Of a DNA stretch of 64,000 nt, positions 7,784-17,030 are shown in pieces; the first letter of the stretch is position 1, and the number at the start of each line of letters is the position of its first letter. The position numbers and the translations under genes were made by a program. The notes under the pieces are model-generated. The model was not told the DNA's origin. It did not search any database and was given only the letters and a program-made list of their open reading frames with translations. The stretch is taken from assembly GCF_002236115.1 (NCBI RefSeq), contig NZ_NIWT01000002.1, positions 558,001 through 622,000 of the forward strand, in the 5' to 3' direction. This DNA is from Pseudomonas jessenii (GTDB lineage: Bacteria; Pseudomonadota; Gammaproteobacteria; Pseudomonadales; Pseudomonadaceae).

Positions 7784-8686
7784 TCAGAACCACATCCGAA
7801 CACCGAGCACGAGGCGGGTTTCGCTGCGGTCCTCACCTTCGTCGTTAGCGTAGTCGGCGGTGTTGCCGTAGGTGCGGTTCCAGGTCACGCCGAGGTAGGG
7901 CGCGAATTCCCGGCGGATTTCGTAGCGCAGGCGCAAACCAGCCTCGGTGTTGGACAGCCCCGCGCCGATGCCCCGTTGCGGATCGTTTTTGCCGTAGGCG
8001 TTGAGCTCGACGGTCGGCTGCAGGATCAGCCGATTGGTCAGCAGGATGTCGTAGTCGCCCTCCAGCCGCACGGCGCTCTGACCGCCTTCGCCGATGAAGG
8101 CCGTGGCTTCGGCCTCGAAGTTGTACAGCGCCATGCCTTGCACGCCGAACGCGGCCCAGGTTTGCGGGGCACCGGGTTTGAAGTCCTGGCGCACGCCGCT
8201 GACGACGTCCCACCACGGGGATATGGCGTGGCCCCACAGGGCCTGGATTTCCGCGTCCTCGGTCACGCCGTTGGTGCGCTCGCCTTCGGAGCGCAGCCAC
8301 AGGCGATCAATGTCACCGCCGACCCAACCGGACAAGTCCCAGGCCAGGGTGCTGCCGTCATCGGCGTCCTGCCATTCCAGTTTGTCGGCGAGGAAAAAGG
8401 AGTTGAGCGTGCTGTCATGTACGTGGTGGCCGGCGGGATCGGCATACACCGCAGCGCGATCGGCATCGGTCAGCACCGGGATCGGCGTGCGGCTTTCGCT
8501 GGGGGCGGCGGGCTGCATCTGGCCCTCGTCCATGCCTTGCATCTGGTCGTGGTTCATCTGGCTATGATCCATGCCTTGCATCTGGCCGTGGTCCATCTGG
8601 CTGTGATCCATGCCTTGCATGTCATCGCTGGCGGCCATTGCCGTCGAGGTCACGAGTGCGAAAAAAACCGGGGTGAATCGAATCAT
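7784..8686 (-). CDS. copB: Outer-membrane copper resistance protein CopB
   Basis: A 300-residue protein with signal peptide (MAA boundary about 17-19), a Met/His/Gln-rich N-terminal repeat (about 23-58), then an outer-membrane beta-barrel of the CopB family ending in aromatic RMWF, typical of barrel proteins. The repeat unit MQGMDHSQM(D/N)H(G/D)Q occurs twice plus a shortened third copy and would bind copper. The start is the ATG at 8686 with GAGGTG upstream; the site overlaps the copA stop, so the two genes are likely coupled. Family members vary in the number of Met repeats. Confidence 0.92.
   Translation of the reverse strand: MIRFTPVFFALVTSTAMAASDDMQGMDHSQMDHGQMQGMDHSQMNHDQMQGMDEGQMQPAAPSESRTPIPVLTDADRAAVYADPAGHHVHDSTLNSFFLADKLEWQDADDGSTLAWDLSGWVGGDIDRLWLRSEGERTNGVTEDAEIQALWGHAISPWWDVVSGVRQDFKPGAPQTWAAFGVQGMALYNFEAEATAFIGEGGQSAVRLEGDYDILLTNRLILQPTVELNAYGKNDPQRGIGAGLSNTEAGLRLRYEIRREFAPYLGVTWNRTYGNTADYANDEGEDRSETRLVLGVRMWF
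8513..8620 (-). repeat. 39-bp tandem repeat in copB
   Basis: Two full and one partial copy of a 39-base unit encode the Met-rich block of CopB (residues 23-58). Copies differ at a few positions only, suggesting recent slippage or unequal exchange. Confidence 0.8.
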
Positions 8687-8696
8687 GGGGCGCACC

Positions 8697-10403
8697 TCAT
8701 TCTTCCACGCGAACTTCACGGAACATGCCCATTTCCATGTGGTACAGGAGATGGCAGTGATAGGCCCAGCGGCCGAGCGCATCGGCCGTGACCCGATAGC
8801 TGCGCCGGGAGCCCGGTGGCATGTCGATGGTGTGTTTGCGCACCATGAACTGGCCGTTCTCGTCTTCGAGGTCGCTCCACATGCCATGCAGGTGGATGGG
8901 GTGCATCATCATCGTGTCGTTGACCAGAACGATCCGCAGCCGCTCGCCGTACTTGAGGCGCAACGGCTCTGCATCAGAGAACTTCACGCCGTTGAACGAC
9001 CAGGCGAATTTTTCCATGTGGCCGGTCAGGTGCAGCTCAAGGGTACGGCCAGGCTCGCGGCCGTCCGGGTCTTCGAAGGTGCTGCGCAGGTCGGAGTAGG
9101 TGAGTACGCGGCGCCCGTTGTTGCGCAGGCCCATGCCGGGGTCGTCGAGTTTCGGTGAGGTGGACATGGCTTGCATGTCCACCAGCGGGTTGTCGGTTTC
9201 CGAGGCCGGGTGGGACTGCATGCCGGGCATATCGCCCATGTCCATGTTGCTGTGATCCATGCCCGCCATGCTGCCGTGGTCCATGCCGCCCATGCCCATG
9301 TCATCCATGGTCACCAGGGGGCGCGGGTCCAGTGGCGGCAGCGGCGCAACCAGTCCTGTCTTCACCGCCAGGGTGCCCCGTGCGTATCCGGTGCGATCCA
9401 TCGCCTGGGCGAACAGGGTGTAGGCCGCTTCGGTCGGTTCGACGATAACGTCGAAGGTTTCCGCCACGGCGATGCGAAACTCGTCGACGCTCACGGGTTT
9501 GACGTACAGGCCATCGGCGGCGACCACAGTCATTTTCAGGCCGGGGATGCGCACGTCGAAGTAGGTCATGGCCGAGCCGTTGATGAAGCGCAGCCGCAGC
9601 TTTTCCCCGGGGCGGAACACCCCGGTCCAGTTCGAATCCGGCGCCTGGCCGTTCAACAGGTAGGTGTAAGTGGCGCCGCCGACGTCCGCCAGGTCGGTGG
9701 GGTTCATCTTCATCTCGGCCCACATTTTGCGATCGGCGACGGCTGGCCCCCAGCCTTTTTCGCTGACGTCGTGGATGAAGTCGCCCACGGTGCGTTTGTT
9801 GAAGTTGTAGTAATCGGACTGTTTTTTCAGCGTCTTCATCAGGCCGACCGGGTCTTCGTCGGTCCAGTCGCTGAGCATCACGACGTAGTCGCGGTCGTAC
9901 TGGAACGGCTCCGGATCTTTGGCGTCGATCACCAGCGGGCCGTAGACGCCGGATTGTTCCTGAAACCCCGAATGGCTGTGATACCAGTAGGTGCCGTTCT
10001 GGCGCACCGTGAACTGGTAGACGTACATGCCGCCGGGCTCGATGCCCTTGAAGCTCAGCCCCGGCACGCCGTCCATGTTGGCCGGCAGCAAGATGCCGTG
10101 CCAGTGAATGGACGTGCTGTCCTTGAGTCTGTTGCGCACCCGCAGTGTCACCGTATCGCCTTCACGCCAGCGCAGCAGCGGGCCGGGGATGCCGCCGTTG
10201 ATGGTCATCGCGGTGCGTGGGTTGCCGCTGAAGTTGACCGGGGATTCGCCGATGAACAGGTCGAAATCATTACCGGCCAACACCTGCGGTTCGCCGGGAC
10301 TGCTGATTGCCCAGGCCGGCGTGCGCCATAACCCGAGGCCGCCGAAGAGCCCGCCGATGGCCAGGCCTTTGACGAAGGTGCGTCTTGAAGTGTGGGAGTG
10401 CAT
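8697..10403 (-). CDS. copA: Copper resistance multicopper oxidase CopA
   Basis: A 568-residue periplasmic multicopper oxidase, likely oxidising or sequestering Cu(I). A Tat signal is clear: SRRTFVKG followed by a hydrophobic stretch. All four copper motifs are visible: HWHG (100-103), HSHSG (142-146), HPIHLHG and [12 protein letters not shown] near the C-terminus. A Met-rich loop at about 365-400 ([16 protein letters not shown] and onward) is typical of CopA/PcoA and binds extra copper. It is first in the leftward operon copABCD. No copRS genes are in the window, so the regulator is encoded elsewhere. Confidence 0.95.
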   Translation of the reverse strand: MHSHTSRRTFVKGLAIGGLFGGLGLWRTPAWAISSPGEPQVLAGNDFDLFIGESPVNFSGNPRTAMTINGGIPGPLLRWREGDTVTLRVRNRLKDSTSIHWHGILLPANMDGVPGLSFKGIEPGGMYVYQFTVRQNGTYWYHSHSGFQEQSGVYGPLVIDAKDPEPFQYDRDYVVMLSDWTDEDPVGLMKTLKKQSDYYNFNKRTVGDFIHDVSEKGWGPAVADRKMWAEMKMNPTDLADVGGATYTYLLNGQAPDSNWTGVFRPGEKLRLRFINGSAMTYFDVRIPGLKMTVVAADGLYVKPVSVDEFRIAVAETFDVIVEPTEAAYTLFAQAMDRTGYARGTLAVKTGLVAPLPPLDPRPLVTMDDMGMGGMDHGSMAGMDHSNMDMGDMPGMQSHPASETDNPLVDMQAMSTSPKLDDPGMGLRNNGRRVLTYSDLRSTFEDPDGREPGRTLELHLTGHMEKFAWSFNGVKFSDAEPLRLKYGERLRIVLVNDTMMMHPIHLHGMWSDLEDENGQFMVRKHTIDMPPGSRRSYRVTADALGRWAYHCHLLYHMEMGMFREVRVEE

Positions 10404-10482
10404 GCCGTCTGTTCCGCCCGTCAGCCTGTTGAACTTGTCGATGAGGCTAGCAGGCGGTGCCTTTCAGCTGGCTGAGGCGAAG

Positions 10483-10498
10483 ATTACAGTTTTGACAG
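10483..10498 (-). promoter_or_regulatory. Candidate CopR-type box upstream of copA
   Basis: The copA-proximal strand reads CTGTCAAAACTGTAAT, about 80 bases before the copA ATG. It resembles the TGACA-N4-TGTNAT-like operators of CopR/CusR regulators with one mismatch. It overlaps the TAA stop of the upstream L,D-transpeptidase gene. Confidence 0.4.
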
Positions 10499-11209
10499 GT
10501 TGGGCGTCGCTTTCTGGCTTGAAGTGGACTTTTCCCTTGAGGCCACGGTGTCGCCGCAGTTGATGTAGGAAGACGACTTCAACCAGCGCTGGTCCGGGTA
10601 GTAGGAAAACAACAACTGCCCGTCCTTCATCGAATCAATCAGCCGATGGGCAATCGCCGGTCTGACGGCCGGGCAACCCAGGCTGCGGCCGATGCGGCCA
10701 TTGGCGCGGGCCAGCACCGGGCTGACATAGGGCGCGCCGTGAATGACGATGGCCCGGTCAAAGGCGTTATCGTTGAAGCCGGGCTCTAGGCCTTCCATGC
10801 GCAACGAGTAACCGTTCTGGCCGAGGTAGCTTTGCTGGGTGCGGAACAGACCGATGCTGGTGGCGTGGCTTTCGTTGCGGTTGGAGAACAGCGTGGCCAT
10901 GTTTTCACCGCTGTTGCGGCCATGGGCGACCAGTTCGTGAAACAGCAACTTGCGCCGTTTAAGGTCGAAGACCCACAGGCGTTGTTCGGTCGAGGGCAGG
11001 GAGTAATCGATCACCGCCAGTCGTTGGGCGGGGGCGACACCTTGGGTACGGCTGCATTGAGTGGCACGAACGGCCAGGGCAATCACTTTGGCGTCGGCGC
11101 CGGGTGCTGCTTTGACCAGCGCGTTTTCAAGCGAATCGGCGTAGGCTGACGTTACTGAAAGGCACGTCAGTAAAATGGCAAATAAAAGGCCAAAGCGGAT
11201 TAGCGCCAT
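10484..11209 (-). CDS. Murein L,D-transpeptidase catalytic family protein (YkuD_2 type)
   Basis: A 241-residue exported protein, signal peptide ending SAYA (about 21-24). The catalytic signature is present: His157 in IVIHGAP and Cys179 in RSLGCPAVRP, in the order expected of cysteine-dependent YkuD-like enzymes. These form 3-3 crosslinks or attach lipoproteins to peptidoglycan in the periplasm; the exact reaction of this subgroup is not settled. It is divergent from a second, larger L,D-transpeptidase at 11291 and reads towards copA, whose candidate operator overlaps its stop codon. Confidence 0.85.
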   Translation of the reverse strand: MALIRFGLLFAILLTCLSVTSAYADSLENALVKAAPGADAKVIALAVRATQCSRTQGVAPAQRLAVIDYSLPSTEQRLWVFDLKRRKLLFHELVAHGRNSGENMATLFSNRNESHATSIGLFRTQQSYLGQNGYSLRMEGLEPGFNDNAFDRAIVIHGAPYVSPVLARANGRIGRSLGCPAVRPAIAHRLIDSMKDGQLLFSYYPDQRWLKSSSYINCGDTVASREKSTSSQKATPNLSKL

Positions 11210-11290
11210 AGTCGGGTCTCATCATGATAATTTCGAGTCTAGCAGCGAGCGGAAAACTAGCCGTTTGAAACGGGGGATTAAGGATTATCC

Positions 11291-13045
11291 ATGGTGCAGT
11301 TAACAAGGTCATTCGTCATAAGCCGCATATTTTTTATGGGCTTTCTGATCAGCGGTGCAGCGTTTGGGCAAGTTTCGCCGATTGAGCCGGTATCTGCGGC
11401 GAGCAGCACAATCGATGCCGCGGCGCCCGACGACGCGGTCGGCCAAGCGATTCAAGCGACCCTGGAACCGCTGCGATCGGCCTTTCCGCCGTTGCTCACG
11501 TCCAGGCGCCATCAGCGTGTGGATGTCAGTCGGGTGGTGCTGGATTTCTATATGCATCGCAACTATCGCGCCGCGTGGACGGATGATCGTGATGTGGCGC
11601 AATTACTCAAGAGCCTCGAAGCCACCCGGATCGACGGCCTGAATCCGGCGGATTTCCGCATCACCGAACTGGCTCAGGCCCATGAGTCGCTGGTGGCTGC
11701 CATGCCTTCCACGGCGCAACGGGCGATGTTCGATATGGCGGCGACCCGCACGTTCATCACCGCGCTGCTGCAACTGCGCCGGGGTAAAGTCGATCCGTCG
11801 CGGCTGGACATTCACTGGAATTTCGATCCTGCCGGCGGCAATGCCCACGAGGACATGAACAACCTGTTCGCCGCCCTCGATGCCCATGACGTTGCGCGTT
11901 CATTCGCCGATGCGCCTCCTCAGGAAGAGATTTACCGCAATTTGCGTGAAGGCCTGGCCCGGTTGCGCCAGGTCCATGATGCGGGCGGCTGGCCGAAAGT
12001 CACTGAAGGGCAATCGCTCAAGCCCGGCATGGACGGGGTGGCGGTGGCTCAATTGCGTGCGCGTCTGGTGGCGGGCGGTTACCTGGACGCGCACCTGTCG
12101 AAAAAAGCCGGTTACGACGACAAGGTCATTGCCGCGGTGAAGAAGTATCAGGCCGAGCAATACCTGGGGGCCGATGGCGTGGCGGGGGCGGTGACGTTGG
12201 CGGCGCTGAACGTGCCGGTCGAGGCGCGGATCGATCAGGTGCGGGTCAACATGGAGCGCGCCCGGTGGCTTTTGTACAAACTGCAGGGCACGTTTGTGAT
12301 CGTCGATATCGCCGGATACAAGGTGGCGATGTACCGTGACGGTCTGCCGATCTGGCGTTCGCGAGTGCAGGTTGGCAAGCCGGTGCGCAGTACGCCGGTA
12401 TTCCAGGCCGAAATCACCTACATCACGTTCAACCCGACCTGGACCGTACCGCCGACCATCCTCAAGCAGGACGTGATTCCGAAAGTCCAGAACGATCCGG
12501 GTTATCTGGCGGCCAACCGGATTCGCGTGCTGGATCGCGAAGGCAATGTGCTCGATCCGTCGAGTGTTGACTGGAGCAACCCGCGAGGCATCCACCTGCG
12601 TCAGGATGCCGGCCCCGACAGTTCGCTGGGGCAGGTGGTGATCCGCTTCCCCAACGACTATGCGATTTACCTGCATGACACGCCACACCGCGAGCTGTTT
12701 GCCAAGACAGTCCGGGCCACCAGTTCAGGTTGCATCCGCGTGGAAAACCCCTTGCAACTGGTCGAGCTGTTGTTTAACGACCCGGTACGCTGGAACAGCG
12801 CCGGGATTCAAAAACAGTTGGCCAATGGCAGGACCGAGAACATCCCGCTACCGGTGAAAGTGCCGGTGTTGTTGGCTTACTGGACCGTGGACCTGAGCAA
12901 TGACGGGCGGGTGACGTTCAAGCCCGACATTTATGATTACGATGCCAGGGTGCTGCAGGGCCTGAGTCAGCCTACGAAATTGCCAGCTCTGGACTTGCGT
13001 CGCGCAGAGATACCGCTGGTGGTGACGGGGCAGAACAAGCTGTAG
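11291..13045 (+). CDS. L,D-transpeptidase, YcbB/LdtD family
   Basis: A 584-residue protein: N-terminal signal segment, an alpha-helical scaffold domain, a peptidoglycan-binding-type region (LKPGMDGVAVAQLRARLVAG and the VKKYQAEQYLGADGVAG repeat), then a YkuD catalytic domain with FNPTWTVPPTI and the active-site SSGCIRVENP (Cys481). This is the LdtD/YcbB architecture responsible for 3-3 crosslinking and beta-lactam bypass in E. coli. The ATG at 11291 has GGGGGATTAAGGATT upstream. It is divergent from the smaller transpeptidase with an 81-base gap, so the promoters overlap. Confidence 0.9.
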   Translation: MVQLTRSFVISRIFFMGFLISGAAFGQVSPIEPVSAASSTIDAAAPDDAVGQAIQATLEPLRSAFPPLLTSRRHQRVDVSRVVLDFYMHRNYRAAWTDDRDVAQLLKSLEATRIDGLNPADFRITELAQAHESLVAAMPSTAQRAMFDMAATRTFITALLQLRRGKVDPSRLDIHWNFDPAGGNAHEDMNNLFAALDAHDVARSFADAPPQEEIYRNLREGLARLRQVHDAGGWPKVTEGQSLKPGMDGVAVAQLRARLVAGGYLDAHLSKKAGYDDKVIAAVKKYQAEQYLGADGVAGAVTLAALNVPVEARIDQVRVNMERARWLLYKLQGTFVIVDIAGYKVAMYRDGLPIWRSRVQVGKPVRSTPVFQAEITYITFNPTWTVPPTILKQDVIPKVQNDPGYLAANRIRVLDREGNVLDPSSVDWSNPRGIHLRQDAGPDSSLGQVVIRFPNDYAIYLHDTPHRELFAKTVRATSSGCIRVENPLQLVELLFNDPVRWNSAGIQKQLANGRTENIPLPVKVPVLLAYWTVDLSNDGRVTFKPDIYDYDARVLQGLSQPTKLPALDLRRAEIPLVVTGQNKL

Positions 13046-13084
13046 CGAAAGACTGGAAACGGGCGCTATGGGCTAATGCTAATA

Positions 13085-13186
13085 CTGTAGGAGCGAGCTT
13101 GCTCGCGATGGTCGTTAACGATACCGCGTGTTTACTGGCTAAACGCAGCGCCCTTGAGTCCATCGCGAGCAAGCTCGCTCCTACAG
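13085..13186. repeat. REP pair (inverted)
   Basis: Two Pseudomonas REP units (core GTAGGAGCGAGCTTGCTCGC and its inverse) face each other about 57 bases apart, between a rightward and a leftward gene. Confidence 0.9.
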
Positions 13187-13213
13187 GTATTACCAAGCCG
13201 TTCGGCAATCACC

Positions 13214-13681
13214 CTAAAGCGCCAGCCCTTGTTGCACCGCTAAAAGCAGATCGCTTTCCGTCAGCGCCACCGCGTCCAGTTGTACTGTGGCCTGCTCGAT
13301 CGTTTGTAGCCACCAGTGTGTTTCACCGTGTTCGTCCACGGTGCGCAACAGGGCGAACTCTTTGGGTTGTGAGTGAATTTCGACCCGTCCCTCGCCATCG
13401 GCTGTGAAGCGTGCAACCGGGTCAAAGGTAAGGCTGTGGGCGTTGCCGGAGATTACCAACTGGTCGATGGCATAGCGGTAAGTGCCCCGGATCGGGCAAA
13501 TCTCGATCACATGGGTGGGGTTGCGCCGCAGGACCAGGCCAACTTCGGTCAAGGGCTGCAGCCAGGTCTCTATCCGTTGATACAGTTCGTAGACCTGGCC
13601 CGGCCAGGTATCGATCGCCTGATCCGCGCTGGCAAGCCGTGTTTGTTTCAATTTTGCCGCGAGCTCGTCTGCCTTGCTCAT
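13214..13681 (-). CDS. Conserved-looking hypothetical protein
   Basis: A 155-residue soluble protein that I do not recognise. The N-terminal 50 residues are helical (MSKADELAAKLKQTRLASAD), followed by a mixed region with strand-like alternation and a Trp pair in GETHWWLQ. There is no signal peptide or membrane segment. The start at 13681 is chosen because AGGGAA sits 8 bases upstream; an in-frame ATG 24 bases earlier lacks such a site. It stands alone between a REP pair and the divergent diguanylate cyclase gene. Confidence 0.7.
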   Translation of the reverse strand: MSKADELAAKLKQTRLASADQAIDTWPGQVYELYQRIETWLQPLTEVGLVLRRNPTHVIEICPIRGTYRYAIDQLVISGNAHSLTFDPVARFTADGEGRVEIHSQPKEFALLRTVDEHGETHWWLQTIEQATVQLDAVALTESDLLLAVQQGLAL

Positions 13682-13766
13682 GTCGATTCCCTGTATTGAG
13701 GTCAATTTAATCGTAGCTCGTTGGCGAGCAGGCAGCGCTGTCCTGGGTCATGTTTGCAGCACCACC

Positions 13767-13792
13767 GGGCAAGTGTGACCACTGGGCAAGTG
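13767..13792 (+). promoter_or_regulatory. Direct repeat GGGCAAGTG x2 upstream of diguanylate cyclase
   Basis: GGGCAAGTG occurs at 13767-13775 and 13784-13792, a 17-base period, 71 bases before the diguanylate cyclase start and in the gap shared with the divergent unknown gene. The spacing suggests a regulator binding one face of DNA; this is inference. Confidence 0.35.
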
Positions 13793-13862
13793 ATCGCCCA
13801 TTTTTCATGGATAACCCCGTAAACTAGGCCCCAAGAAGACTGAGGGCTTTGGGTCGTTGCCC

Positions 13863-15461
13863 ATGCCTTGCCCCCGACAGGATGAACTTTTGCCCACGCG
13901 CTTTAACGACCCGGACCACGCCCCTGGCATCGCATTGAAACGCATACCGCTGCGCAAGGCCGCGGTCTTGTTCATTGCCACGGTGTGCCTGTGCCTGTGC
14001 GGTTTGCTCTACCTGCAATTGGAACAGTCCCGTCGCCACGACCTGAGCCTGGCGCAAGTGGCGTCTTCGAACCTGACGCGGGCCATGGCGCAGCAAGCCG
14101 AAGACACTTTCATGAAGGCCGACCTGGTGTTGACCAGCCTGGTGGACTGGATTCAGGTCGACGGGTTCGGCCCGGACCAACAGCCACGCTTGCAGCAGAC
14201 CTTCGCTCGGCGCGTGCTGGCGCTGGATCAGTTGCACGGCATCCTGCTGTTCGACCAGAAGGGCCAGTGGGTGGTGACCTCGTTTGAAAATCTGCCTCGG
14301 GGGCCCGGCGTCGCCGATCGCGAGTACTTCAAGTATCACCAGCAGAACGTATCGTCGGTGGCGCATATCGGCCCGGCCATTCGCAGTCGGGAAAACGGTG
14401 AGTGGATCATTCCGGTTTCCAAACGGGTCAACGACAAGAACGGCCGTTTCCAGGGCGTATTGCTGGCCGGGATCAAGATGTCGTACTTCGACCAGTTCTT
14501 CAAAAGCTTCAGCCTCGACGACAACGGCTCGATGTTTCTCGGCTTGACCGATGGCACGCTGTTGGCGCGTCGACCTTTTGTGGAGGCGCAGATTGGCGCG
14601 TCGCTGGCCCAGAGCGAGATTTTCCAGAAGTCCCTGCCACTGGCCAGCTCCGGCAATGCGATGTTCACATCCATCATCGATGGTGTGACACGCCTTTACG
14701 GTTACCGACAGCTGGAGGCGTATCCGCTGGTGGTCACGGCGGCGTCGTCCACGGAATCCATTCTCGCGGGCTGGTACGACACGGCGTTTCGCTCCAGTCT
14801 CATTGTTGCCCTGGTATTGCTGGGCGTGGGGCTGTTCGGGTGGGTGTTCCTGCATCAGGTGCGTGTTGGCGAGCGGGTCGAGTCGGATTTGCGCAGGGCA
14901 CAGCAAGCGCTGGAGCTGATCGCCACCCACGACAGCCTGACCGGATTGGCCAACCGCCGATTGTTCGAGCGGGCGCTGGACGTCGAGTTCGGGCGCGGCG
15001 CCCGGCAGGCGAGCCCTTTGAGCCTGATCATGCTCGATATCGATTACTTCAAGCGCTACAACGACACCTACGGCCACGTGGTGGGGGATCACTGTCTGGC
15101 CGAAGTGGCACGCGCGCTGAAGAGTTGCTGCCACCGCAAGGCCGATCTGGCGGTGCGTTACGGCGGCGAAGAGTTTGCGGTGCTGCTGCCGGACACCGAC
15201 ATCCACGGCGCCATGACGATTGCCGAGCAGATCCGCCGCAGCGTCATCGACAAGAACATCAGCCACACCGGCTCGCCCAATGGCTACGTGACGGTGAGTC
15301 TTGGTTGCTATTCGTTCGTGCCGTCGGGGCGTGACAGCATGGATGTGTTTGTCGAGCGGGCGGATGCGGCGTTGTATCAGGCCAAGCATTCGGGGAGAAA
15401 CCGCGTGGCAACGTTGTCGATGGCCGGTGGCGTCGAGGCGTTGATGCGCTCCGACCGTTGA
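13863..15461 (+). CDS. Membrane diguanylate cyclase with periplasmic Cache sensor
   Basis: Makes cyclic di-GMP from two GTP. A hydrophobic segment at about 30-52 and another at about 300-325 flank a periplasmic double-Cache-like sensor (REYFKYH, GPAIRS, WIIPVSKRV motifs). A GGDEF domain follows (about 355-520) with intact RYGGEEF and an upstream RKAD that fits the RxxD inhibitory site, so product inhibition is expected. The start is uncertain: ATG 13863 is used, with an in-frame TTG 6 bases earlier and no strong ribosome binding site for either. The sensor ligand is unknown. It is transcribed alone. Confidence 0.88.
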   Translation: MPCPRQDELLPTRFNDPDHAPGIALKRIPLRKAAVLFIATVCLCLCGLLYLQLEQSRRHDLSLAQVASSNLTRAMAQQAEDTFMKADLVLTSLVDWIQVDGFGPDQQPRLQQTFARRVLALDQLHGILLFDQKGQWVVTSFENLPRGPGVADREYFKYHQQNVSSVAHIGPAIRSRENGEWIIPVSKRVNDKNGRFQGVLLAGIKMSYFDQFFKSFSLDDNGSMFLGLTDGTLLARRPFVEAQIGASLAQSEIFQKSLPLASSGNAMFTSIIDGVTRLYGYRQLEAYPLVVTAASSTESILAGWYDTAFRSSLIVALVLLGVGLFGWVFLHQVRVGERVESDLRRAQQALELIATHDSLTGLANRRLFERALDVEFGRGARQASPLSLIMLDIDYFKRYNDTYGHVVGDHCLAEVARALKSCCHRKADLAVRYGGEEFAVLLPDTDIHGAMTIAEQIRRSVIDKNISHTGSPNGYVTVSLGCYSFVPSGRDSMDVFVERADAALYQAKHSGRNRVATLSMAGGVEALMRSDR

Positions 15462-15573
15462 GGTGCTGTTGCTGCCGGTGGTCTGTCTCCCTGGCCTGGC
15501 AGAATTGATCGTCTAGAGTTCCGATTGTTCTGTCGATCCCGGCAGACATCCACTCGCATGGACGATCGCCAAC

Positions 15574-16980
15574 ATGTTGATACCTCAAACGTTGACAGCC
15601 GTTGCTTTGACCGTCGCAGCCACTGCCATCTTTCCGCTGGCCAGCCACGCGCAATCGAAAATCACCGCCGAAGAAGCTCACTCGATCGGCGTGGATGCCT
15701 ACATCTATTTTTACCCGCTGCTGAGCATGGACATCACTCGCAAGCAGTTCACCAACATCGAGCCGGGCAAGGAGTTCGGTAAAGGCCCGATGAACATGTT
15801 TGTGAGTGTGCCGCAGTACCCGCCTGCCGATTTCAGAGGGGTGGTGCGCTCTAATTTCGACACGTTGTATTCGATTGCCTGGCTGGACTTGACCAAGGAA
15901 CCGCTGGTGATCGCCGCGCCCGATACCGATGGGCGTTTCTACCTGTTACCGATGCTGGATATGTGGACCGACGTATTCGCTTCGCCGGGCTGGCGCACCA
16001 CGGGCACTGAGGCCGGGCAATTTCTGGTGACGCCGCCGGGATGGACCGGGACGGTGCCCGCCGGGATGAGCCACCTGCCGGCGCCAACTCCGTTTGTCTG
16101 GGTCATCGGCCGTACCAAGACTGATGGCGCGGCGGATTACGCGGCGGTGCACAAGATCCAGGCCGGTTACACGGTTACGCCGTTGTCCCGGTTGGGCAAG
16201 GAGCCTGAAGCCGTCACCGTGAAGGTCGACCCGGCGGTGGACATGAAAACGCCACCGAAGATTCAGGTCGATTCCATGTCGGCTGCCAACTACTTCACTT
16301 ACGCTGCCGAACTGCTGAAAGTGAATCCGCCGCACAGCACCGACCAGCCCATGCTGGCGCAGATCAAACGGATCGGCATCGAACCCGGCAAGTCGTTCGA
16401 CATGGACACGCTGGATCCGCAAATCCAGGCCGCGCTGCAAAGCGTGCCCCAGGATGCGCAGGCCTTGATGACCTGGAAAGTGCCGACCCTGGCGCGGGAG
16501 GTCAATGGCTGGTCGATGAACACTGACACCATGGGCGTCTACGGCAACTACTACCTCAAGCGCGCCATCGTTACGCAGGTGGGGCTCGGTGCCAACCTGC
16601 CCGAGGACGCAATTTATCCGTTGAACATCGGCGACAGCAATGGCAAGCCGCTCGAGGGCGCAAACAAGTACGTGCTGCATTTCAACAAGGGCGAGGCGCC
16701 GCCAGTGAATGCCTTCTGGTCGATCACCCTGTATGACCCGGAAGGGTTCCAGGTCGCCAACTCACTCAATCGCTTTGCGGTCAGTAGCTGGATGCCGTTC
16801 AAGGACAACGCCGATGGCTCGCTGGATCTCTATTTCCAGAACGAAAGCCCTGGCAAGGACCTGGAGGCCAACTGGCTGCCGGCACCCAAAGGGCCGTTCA
16901 ACCTGACCATGCGTCTGTACGGCCCGAAAGCCGAGGTGCTGAATGGCAAGTGGAACCCGCCAGCGGTCAAGCCGATGTAG
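15574..16980 (+). CDS. DUF1254/DUF1214 exported protein
   Basis: A 468-residue protein with signal peptide ending SHA or AQ (about 24-27). Residues about 50-180 fit DUF1254 (AYIYFYPLL, GVVRSNFDTLYSIAWLD, FYLLPMLDMW), and about 345-455 fit DUF1214 (NKYVLHFNKGEAPPVNAFWS, ITLYDPEGF, NRFAVSSW). The pair is widespread in Proteobacteria and poorly understood. No enzyme motif is evident. It ends at a strong bidirectional hairpin shared with the convergent Gly-rich gene. Confidence 0.9.
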   Translation: MLIPQTLTAVALTVAATAIFPLASHAQSKITAEEAHSIGVDAYIYFYPLLSMDITRKQFTNIEPGKEFGKGPMNMFVSVPQYPPADFRGVVRSNFDTLYSIAWLDLTKEPLVIAAPDTDGRFYLLPMLDMWTDVFASPGWRTTGTEAGQFLVTPPGWTGTVPAGMSHLPAPTPFVWVIGRTKTDGAADYAAVHKIQAGYTVTPLSRLGKEPEAVTVKVDPAVDMKTPPKIQVDSMSAANYFTYAAELLKVNPPHSTDQPMLAQIKRIGIEPGKSFDMDTLDPQIQAALQSVPQDAQALMTWKVPTLAREVNGWSMNTDTMGVYGNYYLKRAIVTQVGLGANLPEDAIYPLNIGDSNGKPLEGANKYVLHFNKGEAPPVNAFWSITLYDPEGFQVANSLNRFAVSSWMPFKDNADGSLDLYFQNESPGKDLEANWLPAPKGPFNLTMRLYGPKAEVLNGKWNPPAVKPM

Positions 16981-16991
16981 GCCTCAGGTGA

Positions 16992-17030
16992 CAAAAAGCG
17001 GCCAATGACGGCATGTCATTGGCGGCTTTT
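16992..17030. terminator. Bidirectional terminator hairpin
   Basis: AAAGCGGCCAATGAC pairs with GTCATTGGCGGCTTTT around a 5-base loop, with A and T runs outside. It serves both the DUF1254 gene and the convergent Gly-rich gene; the latter's stop codon lies inside the stem. Confidence 0.85.

Noticed and set aside
13824..15389. Long open frame of 521 codons opposite the diguanylate cyclase gene
   Set aside because: It is the antisense shadow of a GC-rich gene with intact GGDEF motifs; the product is His/Arg/Gln-rich and matches nothing.
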